DNA of 64,000 nucleotides from Bacillota bacterium (GCA_023423045.1 JAFAGA010000022.1:52862-116861); one strand, 5' to 3'. Counted from the stretch's first letter, positions 42,088-50,958 are shown. A program made the numbers and translations. The notes: a model not told the origin generated them from the letters alone.

Positions 42088-42756
42088 TTGGAAGACTTTG
42101 ATCTTCACAAAGAGGTGACCGATAAATATTCCTTGCGCGGACGGGTATTCAATAAGCTGAGAGAGGATATCCTGTCCGGTGTCTATCAGGAGAATGAGGA
42201 GCTGAAGGAGAATACCATTGGATTGGAGCTTGGCGTAAGCAGGACTCCGGTCAGGGAAGCTCTGAGGCAGCTTGAGCTGGAGGGCCTGGTTACCTTGATT
42301 CCGAATAAAGGAGCTTATGTCACCGGAATTACACAGAAGGATATTCACGATATCTACGTGATTCGCTCTTATCTGGAAGGACTTTGTGCAAAATGGGCAT
42401 GTGAGCATATTACCGAGGCACAGATTGAAGCGCTGGATGAGGTGCTATATTTGTCGGATTTTCATGCACGGAGAAGCCATTATGATCAGCTGGTGGAGCT
42501 GGATAATAAATTCCATGAACTAATCTACAAAGCCTCCGGCAGTAAGATACTGGATCATGTACTGTCCGATTTTCATCACTATGTGGAAAGGGTGCGCAAG
42601 ATCACCCTGGCCGCACCGGCAAGAGCGAAGAAATCAAGTCAGGAGCACGGCGCCATTCTCGATGCGATACGCAAGCGTGACGGAGAATTAGCGGAAGCCC
42701 TGGCCCATGAGCATATTATTAACACTATGAAGAACCTGAATGAACGGGGATTATAG
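42088..42756 (+). CDS. GntR-family regulator (FadR/FCD subfamily)
   Basis: A 222-residue regulator. The winged helix covers residues about 12-75 (LRGRVFNKLREDILSGVYQE, ELGVSRTPVREALRQLEL, LIPNKGAYVTG). The FCD ligand domain follows (about 85-215), with the metal-type His residues in NKFHELIYKASGS and in the final helices. The TTG start has GGAGG at 7 nt. It lies 98 bp after isocitrate dehydrogenase and probably controls the two enzyme genes through the ATTGTATACAAT-type sites (inference). Confidence 0.92.
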   Translation: MEDFDLHKEVTDKYSLRGRVFNKLREDILSGVYQENEELKENTIGLELGVSRTPVREALRQLELEGLVTLIPNKGAYVTGITQKDIHDIYVIRSYLEGLCAKWACEHITEAQIEALDEVLYLSDFHARRSHYDQLVELDNKFHELIYKASGSKILDHVLSDFHHYVERVRKITLAAPARAKKSSQEHGAILDAIRKRDGELAEALAHEHIINTMKNLNERGL

Positions 42757-42760
42757 ATGG

Positions 42761-42810
42761 GAGAGAGTACCTATGGACGGACGAATATGACCTTAGGTAC
42801 TCTCTTCTTT
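42761..42810 (+). terminator. Terminator of the GntR gene
   Basis: GAGAGTACCTA pairs with TAGGTACTCTC around a ~20-nt loop, followed by TTCTTT. Confidence 0.8.
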
Positions 42811-42829
42811 ATCATCTTTATTATTAATG

Positions 42830-43867
42830 TTATCTGTGATTGCACCAGTCTTGATAAAGCGTATGGGAAGCATCCTTCACCCTTGGCAGGATCAATTCGA
42901 TTGCCTCAATATGTTCCTGGATATCTTTATTATTTTTAACACCTATGTCTTCCAGAAGGCTCATGAACTCCGGCATCAGAGTCCGGTGTGCCGAAGGATT
43001 TGCAGTCCGCAATATCAGGTGGCAGCGGACGAAGGTGGCAGCAATCCAGAACATGGCCTCTCGATGATCACCCTGGCGGATCAGATGGCGGCTGCCGTCA
43101 ATCACAACTGGCCGGGAATAGGAAGTAATATCATTTGAAAATGGAAAACTCACTTGGGAGGAATGCTGGCAGGCAAGATCAAAGGTTTGCTCCAAGGCAT
43201 CCAAATGCCGCTCCACCTGCCCGGCAGAAATGTTCCGACATCCAATAAGATCAAGCAATTCCTCATATAGCTCCGTCAGCCCCGCCTTCTGCAAAACCGG
43301 CCGCAGCAAAAGATACCGCAGACGGACCGTAGGATTGAGCTGGGCCCCTACAAGGAGTAAATGAATGCATATTGCGGCGGGAAAAAGCCAGGGGTTGATA
43401 TTATCCAGGAGTGGGTTATCCATATGGAAGCCTTTTATTCCCCGCTGTATTTTGTTTACGACGGACAGACAGCGGGCCTCGACCCAGTTCGGTTTGGAAA
43501 AATCCGATGAAACCACCCGGACGAGCTCATGAAGAAATGAAGTCTTGTCCAGCAATATGTTATCAGCCCGGAAAGCTCCGGCTATTTCATAAGTTGACAG
43601 GAGCTTATCCAGGGGAAGTAAGTCCTCCTTAGCTATAAAGCTGACATCCAGCAGAACTTCCTTATAAATAAATTTACCAAGCTTTTCCTCGGGCTTGGAG
43701 CTGTCAATGACTATGTTGATATCAATGTCTGAGAAGGGAGAAAGTTCCGCAGATTCATCCATTGCGGTTATGGAGCCGTTAAAGTAAGCTCCAACTATTT
43801 CGTGATCCCTGGAATATGCTTGAACCCATTCCAGGGCAAGCCGTTTTGCTTCTTTCATAGTGAGCAT
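42830..43867 (-). CDS. Nucleotidyltransferase-domain protein
   Basis: A 345-residue soluble protein. The N-terminal third carries the minimal polymerase-beta nucleotidyltransferase signature: GAYFNGSITAMDESAELSPF, then SDIDINIVID (GS followed by D-x-D). The remaining ~240 residues are helical, with no motif I recognise. It resembles aminoglycoside adenylyltransferase-like or uncharacterised nucleotidyltransferases; resistance activity cannot be inferred. AAGGA lies 6 nt before the ATG at 43867. Transcribed alone. Confidence 0.8.
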   Translation of the reverse strand: MLTMKEAKRLALEWVQAYSRDHEIVGAYFNGSITAMDESAELSPFSDIDINIVIDSSKPEEKLGKFIYKEVLLDVSFIAKEDLLPLDKLLSTYEIAGAFRADNILLDKTSFLHELVRVVSSDFSKPNWVEARCLSVVNKIQRGIKGFHMDNPLLDNINPWLFPAAICIHLLLVGAQLNPTVRLRYLLLRPVLQKAGLTELYEELLDLIGCRNISAGQVERHLDALEQTFDLACQHSSQVSFPFSNDITSYSRPVVIDGSRHLIRQGDHREAMFWIAATFVRCHLILRTANPSAHRTLMPEFMSLLEDIGVKNNKDIQEHIEAIELILPRVKDASHTLYQDWCNHR

Positions 43868-43944
43868 AATATATCCTTCTTTCATATTTAGGGAATCGGG
43901 TCTAACAATGCGATAGCCATATGGTGTCTGTAATTACCGCAGCT

Positions 43945-44046
43945 GCCGGAGCGGGATCATGTCTGACGACATTATCCCATAAGCACTTATGCTTATGGGA
44001 TGGCGCTTTGCGCCAGGATGCGTATTATGCTACGCTCCGGCGCTGG
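43945..44046 (-). repeat. Palindromic dispersed repeat, copy B, within a larger inverted repeat
   Basis: Outer arms GCCGGAGCG (43945-43953) and CGCTCCGGC (44033-44041) enclose two hairpins: CCCATAAGCA...TTATGGG and TGGCGC-TTT-GCGCCA. In reverse complement the core aligns with copy A at 33737-33808, with several paired substitutions in the stems. A further inverted repeat GGGATAATAT...ATATTATCCC lies at 44044-44070. The surrounding stretch 43886-44276 contains no gene. Confidence 0.7.
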
Positions 44047-44276
44047 GATAATATCTGTTAATATTATCCCATATCTGTTACAAGATGGCAAGTTTCCGAT
44101 GGAAAAATTAAACTGAATTACAGCCGGCAGCATGCACTGCTTAATCGGATTCTAATTTTACAAATCAGCTTTTGTGTAGTACAATGAACTACATGAAAGT
44201 ATGCTTTTATATCGTTTGTGTGGATACGGCGGCAGATTGCCGGTAAGATTATAGTTGGCTTTAGGAGGAAACAATA

Positions 44277-44678
44277 ATGAGATTCTCACCTTTTGATGGA
44301 TTTGGCAGCATTATGTTTTCTATCATACCTGTAATTGTGGTGATAGGATTTATCTTTGTATTTGGGATGATTATTGTGAGCTCGATACAGGGTGCAAAGC
44401 AATGGAAGACAAATAACGAATCGCCGGTTCTTACGGTTGAAGCGACAGTGGTGACAAAACGAACAGATGTACATCACCATTCTCATACTATAGGGACAGA
44501 CAATATGCATCACAGGTCATCTTCGACTACATATTATGTTACCTTTGAAGTGCTTAGCAAAGATCGTATGGAATTTAAAGTCCGTGATACCGAGTATGGA
44601 ATGCTTGTGGAAGACGACAGAGGAAAGCTGACTTTTCAGGGTACACGTTATTTAGGATTTGAACGCATTAGAAGTTGA
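44277..44678 (+). CDS. DUF2500 membrane protein
   Basis: A 133-residue protein with one membrane segment near the N-terminus (about residues 14-37) and a soluble domain with the DUF2500 pattern: ESPVLTVEATVVTKRTDVHH, a His/Ser-rich loop, then TTYYVTFEVLSKDRMEFKV and LVEDDRGKLTFQGTRYLGFE. Function unknown. TAGGAGG lies upstream of the ATG. The beta domain resembles in style the DUF3592-like domains encoded at 4952-6280. Confidence 0.9.
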   Translation: MRFSPFDGFGSIMFSIIPVIVVIGFIFVFGMIIVSSIQGAKQWKTNNESPVLTVEATVVTKRTDVHHHSHTIGTDNMHHRSSSTTYYVTFEVLSKDRMEFKVRDTEYGMLVEDDRGKLTFQGTRYLGFERIRS

Positions 44679-44751
44679 GTGAAACAGGTTTCATAATATT
44701 GCCGCACGTTATGCTATATATTGCGCTGTGAAAGGCTTTACATTTATGCAA

Positions 44752-44835
44752 AAACAGGATGCTGAAAAGATAATCAACCGTTAAGGAAATTGATGTTTTT
44801 CCACAGGCGGTATCTTGCAGCATCTCTGTTTTTTA
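44752..44835. terminator. Long-loop terminator between DUF2500 and ABC-F genes
   Basis: AACAGGATGCTG pairs imperfectly with CAGCATCTCTGTT across ~50 nt, with TTTTTT on the plus side and TTTTTGC on the minus side. It lies between convergent genes. Confidence 0.6.
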
Positions 44836-44897
44836 CTCTGGAAATCTATTTTTAGCTTATTCAGAAATTTATTTCTTTAAAATCAATTCTCCTGAAT

Positions 44898-46877
44898 TTA
44901 TTCCTCTGCAGCCAGCAGTTCCCATTGCTCCATCAGTTCCTCAAGACGAAGTTCAATTGATTTTTTTTCCTCGCCCAATTCCATAAGTTTTTGGACATTG
45001 GTGAAGATCTCCTCCCTGGTCAGCAGCTCGTCGATTTCTTCGCTTCGCAGCTCCAGAAGATGGATTTCATCCTCGGCCTTCTTCAGGTCACTCCTGCGCT
45101 TGCGGCTTCTCGCCTGCTCTTCCTTCTGTTGCTGCCAATTCTGTTTGTTTTCACTCTCCGCATCGGAGGAATTGCCTGAATAGGAGCTTGCAAAGGCTGC
45201 GGGAAAGGCGCCTGGTTTGTTCCCGGTTCCGGGAGTCAGACCATCGGGAGCTTTTTTTAGATAGGCAGCTTCAACCTCAGGCTTTTTCTCAAGATAATAA
45301 TCATAGTTGCCGATATAATTTAGCAGGGTCTGCTCTGTCAGATCCAGGATTCTGGTGGCGGTCTTATTGATAAAATAACGGTCATGGGATACATACAATA
45401 CCGTACCGCTGTAATGATTTAAGGCATTTTCCAGAATCTCCTTGGAGGTAATATCCAGATGATTCGTCGGCTCATCCAGAATCAGCAGATTTGCTTCGGA
45501 CAGCATCAGCTTTGCCAGGGATACCCGGCCCCGTTCGCCGCCGCTGATATCCTTGATTCGTTTGAACACATCATCCTCCGTAAACAGGAAGGCTGCCAGT
45601 ATATTGCGCACCGCAGTGTTATCCAGATGGGGATAGGTATCCTGAAGCTCATCAAACAGGGTTTTATCCGGGTCAAGGACTTGATGCTCCTGATCATAGT
45701 ATCCGATCTGAACCTTGGAGCCCAGACGGATTTCTCCGCTGTCTGCCTCTACCTGACCGTGGAGAATTTTGAGAATCGTGGTCTTGCCGGTGCCATTATT
45801 GCCGATGATGGCAACCTTTTCGCCGCGCTTGATATCAAGGCTGAGGTCTGTGAACAGGGTCAGCCGTCCATAGGATTTGCTTAGCCCCGTGACACTGATC
45901 ACATCGTTGCCGCTGGTTATTCGCGGCTCCAGGTTGAAATGCATCTCGCTATGCTCCGCAGGACGCTCTACCCGTTCGATTTTTGCCAGCATCTTTTCCC
46001 GGCTTTCCGCCCGTTTGATGGATTTCTCCCGGTTGAAGGAGCGCAGCTTTGCAATAACCTCCTCCTGATGCTTGATTTCCTGCTGCTGGTTCAGATACTG
46101 CTTGAGCATAGCATTACGCAGCATCTCTCTCTTGGAGGCATAATCGGAATAATTTCCTTCAAAGGAGGTACATTTGGTGTTGTCCAGTTCTACGACCTTG
46201 GACACAACCTTATCTAAAAAGTAGCGGTCATGGGCTACAACAATGACCGCACCGCTATAATTTAACAGAAAGGTTTCCAGCCAGGCGATGGATAACAGGT
46301 CCAGATGGTTGGTGGGCTCGTCCAGCAGAATGAGATCCGGTTTGGACAGCAGCAGCTTGCCCAAGGCGATGCGGGTCTTCTGGCCTCCGGAGAGGGTGTT
46401 TACTTTTTTGTCGAATTCCTCTTCCCCAAAGCCGAGACCCTTGAGAATGCCGGTAACTTCACTTTGATAGGCATATCCGTTCCTGGACTCGAATTCATGA
46501 GTCAGCCGGGTATAGGTGCCGAGCATCTGGTTCAATTTGTCTCCGGCGGCGTGCTTCATCTCCTGCTCCAAAGCCCGGATATTTGCATCCAGGTCAATAA
46601 TATCCTGCTTGACCGTCAGCATTTCGGCAAGGATGGAGTTCTCAGAGGATAGATTCTGGTGCTGGGCCAGGTAACCGATGGAGCTGCCTTTGGATAAAAT
46701 TACTTCCCCCTCATCCGCAGGCATTTCCTTCATGATTATTTTTAATAAAGTAGATTTTCCGGCTCCGTTGATTCCGACAATAGCGGCTTTTTCCCTGTCA
46801 TTGATGTGAAAGGAGACGCCGGACAGTATCTGGGTGGTTCCGAAAGATTTACTTATGCTTTTACAGGCTAGTATCAT
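44898..46877 (-). CDS. ABC-F family ATPase (ribosome-associated type)
   Basis: A 659-residue soluble protein with two ATPase domains and no membrane segments. Domain 1 has Walker A GINGAGKSTL near residue 37 and signature LSGGQKTR near 155; domain 2 has Walker A GNNGTGKTT near 360 and signature ISGGERGR near 440. A linker around 240-310 and a charged coiled-coil C-terminal domain (about 575-655) match YdiF/Uup-type proteins. ABC-F proteins act on ribosomes; some give antibiotic resistance, but this architecture fits the housekeeping YdiF group better. Confidence 0.93.
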   Translation of the reverse strand: MILACKSISKSFGTTQILSGVSFHINDREKAAIVGINGAGKSTLLKIIMKEMPADEGEVILSKGSSIGYLAQHQNLSSENSILAEMLTVKQDIIDLDANIRALEQEMKHAAGDKLNQMLGTYTRLTHEFESRNGYAYQSEVTGILKGLGFGEEEFDKKVNTLSGGQKTRIALGKLLLSKPDLILLDEPTNHLDLLSIAWLETFLLNYSGAVIVVAHDRYFLDKVVSKVVELDNTKCTSFEGNYSDYASKREMLRNAMLKQYLNQQQEIKHQEEVIAKLRSFNREKSIKRAESREKMLAKIERVERPAEHSEMHFNLEPRITSGNDVISVTGLSKSYGRLTLFTDLSLDIKRGEKVAIIGNNGTGKTTILKILHGQVEADSGEIRLGSKVQIGYYDQEHQVLDPDKTLFDELQDTYPHLDNTAVRNILAAFLFTEDDVFKRIKDISGGERGRVSLAKLMLSEANLLILDEPTNHLDITSKEILENALNHYSGTVLYVSHDRYFINKTATRILDLTEQTLLNYIGNYDYYLEKKPEVEAAYLKKAPDGLTPGTGNKPGAFPAAFASSYSGNSSDAESENKQNWQQQKEEQARSRKRRSDLKKAEDEIHLLELRSEEIDELLTREEIFTNVQKLMELGEEKKSIELRLEELMEQWELLAAEE

Positions 46878-47041
46878 AATTTTCCCCGTTCCTGCGCATA
46901 CTTTCAGCGCATTTCAATATCTGCCGTATATTTTAGCATAGGAAGAAGGACAAGTAAAGTTCCTTTCCAATAATCATATTAGTGCAGCCTGCGGTATTCT
47001 GGCACTGTAACATAAGCATTACGAAATGAAAATGGATACGA

Positions 47042-47070
47042 TTGACTTATTATTAACAATCAAATATAAT
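47042..47070 (+). promoter_or_regulatory. rex promoter with a possible Rex site
   Basis: TTGACT, 17 bp, TATAAT. The spacer holds TTATTAACAA, a good half of the Rex consensus TTGTTAA-N4-TTAACAA; the other half is poor. Autoregulation is possible. Confidence 0.6.
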
Positions 47071-47106
47071 TAAAAGTAATGGAATACAAGTAAAGGAGGA
47101 AGTTCA

Positions 47107-47748
47107 TTGTATAAGAAAGAAATTTCCAAAGCAGTTATTAATAGATTACCAAGATATTATCGCTATTTGGGAGATTTATTGGAGAAGGACGTGGTGCGCA
47201 TCTCTTCCAAGGAGCTGAGTGAGAAGATGAAGGTTACCGCATCCCAGATCAGGCAGGATTTGAATAATTTCGGAGGTTTCGGCCAGCAGGGTTACGGCTA
47301 TAATGTGGAGTATCTGCATTCAGAGATCGGTAAGATTCTGGGACTGGATAAGAAATATAGTGTGGTTCTCGTCGGCGCGGGTAATTTGGGACAAGCACTG
47401 GCGAATTATGTGGATTTTGAACGCAGGGGCTTTTTTATCAAAGCTATTTTTGATGTAAGTCCCAAGCTGATCGGAACGCAGATCCGTGGAAATATTGTAA
47501 AGTCCTCGGAGGAGCTGGAAGAGTATATTAAGAATAATCCGGTTGATATTGCAGCGATTACCGTACCTAAGAACAGGGCTCCTCAGCTGGCGGCAGATTT
47601 GGCAAAATGGGGGATCAAAGGGATATGGAATTTTGCACCGACGGACTTGAATCTTCCGAAGGACGTCACGGTGGAGAATGTTCATCTTGCAGAGAGCCTG
47701 ATGAAATTATCCTATCGCTTATCAGGAAAAGATGACATGAAAGCATAG
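47107..47748 (+). CDS. rex: Redox-sensing transcriptional repressor Rex
   Basis: A 213-residue NADH/NAD-responsive repressor of fermentation and anaerobic-metabolism genes. The N-terminal winged helix is VINRLPRYYRYLGDLL, SSKELSEKMKVTASQIRQDL, NNFGGFGQQGYGYNV; the Rossmann motif is VVLVGAGNLGQALANY near residue 88, and the C-terminal swapped helix begins KWGIKGIWNFAPTDL. The TTG start has GGAGG at 7 nt. It heads a run with an unknown gene, acpS and the NAD(P)HX repair gene. Confidence 0.97.
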   Translation: MYKKEISKAVINRLPRYYRYLGDLLEKDVVRISSKELSEKMKVTASQIRQDLNNFGGFGQQGYGYNVEYLHSEIGKILGLDKKYSVVLVGAGNLGQALANYVDFERRGFFIKAIFDVSPKLIGTQIRGNIVKSSEELEEYIKNNPVDIAAITVPKNRAPQLAADLAKWGIKGIWNFAPTDLNLPKDVTVENVHLAESLMKLSYRLSGKDDMKA

Positions 47749-47782
47749 CTGGACCCGATAAGAGAAAGGATTGGAACTGAGA

Positions 47783-48388
47783 ATGGGAAAGAAGAAGATT
47801 GATTTTATCGGGGTGGTAAAGAATAAAAAACTGCCGATTCTTACTCTGGATGCACGGTGGCATGAGATTTTTCCGGAGGAGAAGAAGACGTCTGCAATAC
47901 GGGAGCTGGAGCAAAAGGTCAATGATCTTCTCAAAAAGCAGGGTAAAGCGGTAAATGATATTAAGGATATGAAGCGGCTGAAAAGCAGCCTTTTGAAGGA
48001 TATCGTAGACAATATGGATATTGGGAAAGACTCCGCCGGTAAAGCAAAAGAGAAGAAGCAGGATAAGAATAAGCAATATGTCAATGAATTAAATGAAAAA
48101 ATTGATCTGGCAATGGATGAGTTAGCGGAAGTCCCGTATCAGATAAAACAGGCCAATGAGGAGCTGCTGGCTGAGAGTATCTCCTCCTTTTATCAGGATT
48201 TGGAGAAGAACAATTCGGAGATTCTGGAGATTGCACAGTGGATTGCCGGGGTTCGGGAAGAGCTTAAGAGACAAATTCTGATTAAGCAGGATCTGGAAGC
48301 AAAAAATTCATTGATATATACATATATGCATGACATTCTTGGAGCAGAGATTATGGAACTCTTTGACCTGGAGCGGGGGAAGCAATGA
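47783..48388 (+). CDS. Unknown coiled-coil protein downstream of rex
   Basis: A ~201-residue hydrophilic protein. After a short beta-like start (GKKKIDFIGVVKNKKLPILT), nearly the whole length is charged helix: LEQKVNDLLKKQGKAVNDIK and later LNEKIDLAMDELAEVPYQIK, suggesting coiled coils. No signal peptide or enzyme motif. The start is uncertain: the ATG at 47783 has AAAGGA 12 nt away, and a TTG four codons earlier touches that site. It lies 34 bp after rex and may be co-transcribed. Confidence 0.65.
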   Translation: MGKKKIDFIGVVKNKKLPILTLDARWHEIFPEEKKTSAIRELEQKVNDLLKKQGKAVNDIKDMKRLKSSLLKDIVDNMDIGKDSAGKAKEKKQDKNKQYVNELNEKIDLAMDELAEVPYQIKQANEELLAESISSFYQDLEKNNSEILEIAQWIAGVREELKRQILIKQDLEAKNSLIYTYMHDILGAEIMELFDLERGKQ

Positions 48389-48478
48389 GCGGAAGGTTAC
48401 ATTGGCTGGATCAGCGTAAAAACGAATTGTAGGAATGCCGCAGGGTAACTGTAATGCGGGGATAGAGTAGGTGGAGGA

Positions 48479-48510
48479 GGCTGTTGTATCTTGATGCAAC
48501 AGCCCTTCTT
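48479..48510 (+). terminator. Hairpin between the unknown gene and acpS
   Basis: GGCTGTTGTATC, loop TTG-type, then ATGCAACAGCC followed by CTTCTTGT. It could end the rex transcript. Confidence 0.55.
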
Positions 48511-48539
48511 GTATCAGATCAGTTGAAATGGAGAAGGAT

Positions 48540-48905
48540 ATGATTAGAGGAATAGGCGTGGATTTAATCGAGGTTGACCGGGTAAGCAGGGCTTGCAGAA
48601 AAGAGAATTTTCTCAAGCGGTGCTATACGGAAGCTGAGGCTCGGCTGATTGCTGAGGATATCAGGAAGGCAGCAGACAATTTTGCGGTAAAGGAGGCGGT
48701 TGCCAAGATGCTTGGAACCGGCTTTCGAGCCTTTTTTCCCATCGACATCGAGGTACTTCGTACCCCGAAAGGAAAGCCTTATGTCATATTGCACGGCAAA
48801 GCAGAGGAATTAGCGAGAGAGCAGGGCATCTCGGCAATTCATGTATCAATAACCAATACCCGGGAATATGCCAATGCATTTGTTGTAGGGGAAGCGCTGC
48901 CATAA
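48540..48905 (+). CDS. acpS: Holo-[acyl-carrier-protein] synthase
   Basis: Transfers 4'-phosphopantetheine from CoA to acyl-carrier protein. The 121-residue length is typical. The metal-binding GIGVDLIEVDRV is at the N-terminus, and AADNFAVKEAVAKMLGTGFR carries the catalytic Glu/Lys; HVSITNTREYANAFVV closes the protein. GGAG lies 10 nt before the ATG at 48540. In many Firmicutes acpS precedes the NAD(P)HX epimerase/dehydratase gene, as it does here. Confidence 0.96.
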   Translation: MIRGIGVDLIEVDRVSRACRKENFLKRCYTEAEARLIAEDIRKAADNFAVKEAVAKMLGTGFRAFFPIDIEVLRTPKGKPYVILHGKAEELAREQGISAIHVSITNTREYANAFVVGEALP

Positions 48906-48932
48906 TTAAATAAAAACAGGAGGTCATTTGCC

Positions 48933-50489
48933 ATGAAATATGCGCTGGATGCGGCAACGATGAAAAGAATCGATGATTATACGGTCACAACCGTTGGGAT
49001 AGCGGCACTGGAGCTGATGGAGAGGGCTGCGGGAGCGCTGGTGGAAGTGATGCTGCGCAGAATTACCGGACAGGACCGGATTCTGGCAGTCTGCGGGCCG
49101 GGCAATAATGGCGGGGACGGTGTGGCGGCAGCCAGGCTTTTGTTCTGCCAGGGTTATCGGGCTGCAATCCTTCTGATCGGAGATCCGGACAGGTATTCCC
49201 AGCAGATGAAGGAGCAGCTTCTTAGGGCGGAGAATTTAGGGGTGCCGATAGAAAACTGCAACAAGCTTGCTGAATATAATATAATAATTGATGCGGTCTT
49301 CGGAGTTGGGTTATCGAAACCGGTATCCGGAGAATATGAGGAAATCATTCGGAAAATAAACAGCCTGGCCAGCTATGTATACTCTGTAGACATTCCATCA
49401 GGAGTGTCGGCTGACGACGGAAAGATGTTGAATATTGCGGTTAAGGCAGATGAAACGGTGACCTTCGGCTTCCATAAAATCGGCCTCCTGCTCTATCCCG
49501 GCGCTGATTATGCCGGAAGGGTAACGGTGGCGGATATTGGATTCCCAGAGATTGCTTCAAGGCAAGTATGCCTGGATACCTTTTATTATGAGAAAGAGGA
49601 TTTGGCAAGACTGCCAAAGAGGAAGAATTATAGCCATAAGGGAACTTACGGGAAGGTATTAATGATTACCGGCAGCAGAGGGATGGCAGGTGCAGCATGT
49701 CTTAGCGCACGGGCGGCTTATCGCAGCGGCGCGGGACTGGTGAAGGTGGTATCCGCAGAATGCAATCGGGTTATCCTGCAAACGGTTCTGCCGGAGGCCT
49801 TGTTTTCCTCCTATGATGGGGAGGATAAAAGTCCGCAGCAGCTGAAGGAGCAGCTTTTGGCGGATATTAACTGGGCAACGGTAATTGTGGTTGGACCGGG
49901 ACTGGGGCTATTGGAAGCCTCCCGCGAATTGCTGGAAATGGTATTGCAAAATGCAAGGGTTCCGGTCATTATAGATGCCGATGGGATTACTTTGATGGCA
50001 AGAGTATTGGAGGAGCGCCTGGACAGCGGCAGAAAAAATTCCCCGGAGGAGCGCATGAAACTCCTGGCGGGCTTGCTTAATACCCCTGCGATATTTACCC
50101 CACATCTATTGGAATTCTCCAGGCTGCTGGGATGCCCCCTGTCGGAGATAACAGACAGTCTGATGGAAAAGATAAGGAAGTGCAAGAGGCACAGTAAGCT
50201 GATTCTTGCGGTGAAGGATGCCCGCACCATCGTTGCCGGTGAGCAAGGATATTATGTGAATGTCTCAGGCAATCACGGAATGGCGACCGGAGGAAGCGGT
50301 GATGTGCTTACCGGGATCATAGCCGCCATGATTGCCCAGGGAATGGAGCCGTATGAAGCCGCCTGCCTTGGAGTCTATCTTCACGGACTGTCGGGGGATG
50401 CGGCGGCGAGGGAAAAAGGACCCTATTCCATGATGGCAGGGGATATTGCAGCTTCCATTGAGAAGGTACTTATAAATCTTGAATTTTGA
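48933..50489 (+). CDS. nnr: Bifunctional NAD(P)HX epimerase / ADP-dependent NAD(P)HX dehydratase
   Basis: A 518-residue fusion that repairs hydrated NADH and NADPH. The N-terminal YjeF_N epimerase domain (about 1-205) shows AVCGPGNNGGDGVAAARLLF and SVDIPSGVSADDGK. The C-terminal ribokinase-like dehydratase (about 225-515) shows KVLMITGSRGMAGAACLSAR, VVGPGLGLLE and NHGMATGGSGDVLTGIIAAM. Length matches E. coli Nnr. It lies 27 bp after acpS. The position next to Rex, which senses NADH, is suggestive but common in this lineage. Confidence 0.95.
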   Translation: MKYALDAATMKRIDDYTVTTVGIAALELMERAAGALVEVMLRRITGQDRILAVCGPGNNGGDGVAAARLLFCQGYRAAILLIGDPDRYSQQMKEQLLRAENLGVPIENCNKLAEYNIIIDAVFGVGLSKPVSGEYEEIIRKINSLASYVYSVDIPSGVSADDGKMLNIAVKADETVTFGFHKIGLLLYPGADYAGRVTVADIGFPEIASRQVCLDTFYYEKEDLARLPKRKNYSHKGTYGKVLMITGSRGMAGAACLSARAAYRSGAGLVKVVSAECNRVILQTVLPEALFSSYDGEDKSPQQLKEQLLADINWATVIVVGPGLGLLEASRELLEMVLQNARVPVIIDADGITLMARVLEERLDSGRKNSPEERMKLLAGLLNTPAIFTPHLLEFSRLLGCPLSEITDSLMEKIRKCKRHSKLILAVKDARTIVAGEQGYYVNVSGNHGMATGGSGDVLTGIIAAMIAQGMEPYEAACLGVYLHGLSGDAAAREKGPYSMMAGDIAASIEKVLINLEF

Positions 50490-50594
50490 TCCATAACGGT
50501 TTACCAGAAGATTCTGAAAACTTATACACTTTATGGAATACACACGAAGAAAATGGCAATAATAAGGGTAGCCGAGTATTGGAGTGTGAATAAA

Positions 50595-50951
50595 GTGGTT
50601 ATCAAACGAGGAGATATCTTTTATGCTGATTTACGGCCGGTAGTAGGATCAGAGCAGGGTGGTGTCAGGCCCGTACTGATTATTCAGAATGATACTGGAA
50701 ATAAACATAGCCCTACCGTTATCTGTGCGGCCATTACATCAAAAATGAATAAAGCAAAGCTGCCCACCCATGTGGAGCTGGATGCAGAGAAATATGGAAT
50801 TGTCAAAGATTCTGTTATTTTATTGGAGCAGGTGAGGACAATTGATAAATCAAGGTTAAAAGAGAAGGTTTGTCATTTGGACAGAGATGTATTAAAGAAA
50901 ATCGATCGTGCTTTGATTATCAGTTTTTCTTTAGATACATATTTTGGATAG
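50595..50951 (+). CDS. mazF: MazF/NdoA-type mRNA interferase
   Basis: A 118-residue PemK-like endoribonuclease, very close in pattern to B. subtilis EndoA: IKRGDIFYADLRPVVGSEQG near the start, GVRPVLIIQNDTGN, then KLPTHVELDAE and DSVILLEQVRTIDKSRL. The GTG at 50595 aligns with the EndoA start and has GGAG 10 nt upstream; an open frame continues upstream without such support. The usual antitoxin (ndoAI) is not between it and the preceding gene: the 105-bp gap is too short. Confidence 0.93.
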   Translation: MVIKRGDIFYADLRPVVGSEQGGVRPVLIIQNDTGNKHSPTVICAAITSKMNKAKLPTHVELDAEKYGIVKDSVILLEQVRTIDKSRLKEKVCHLDRDVLKKIDRALIISFSLDTYFG

Positions 50952-50958
50952 AACGAAA

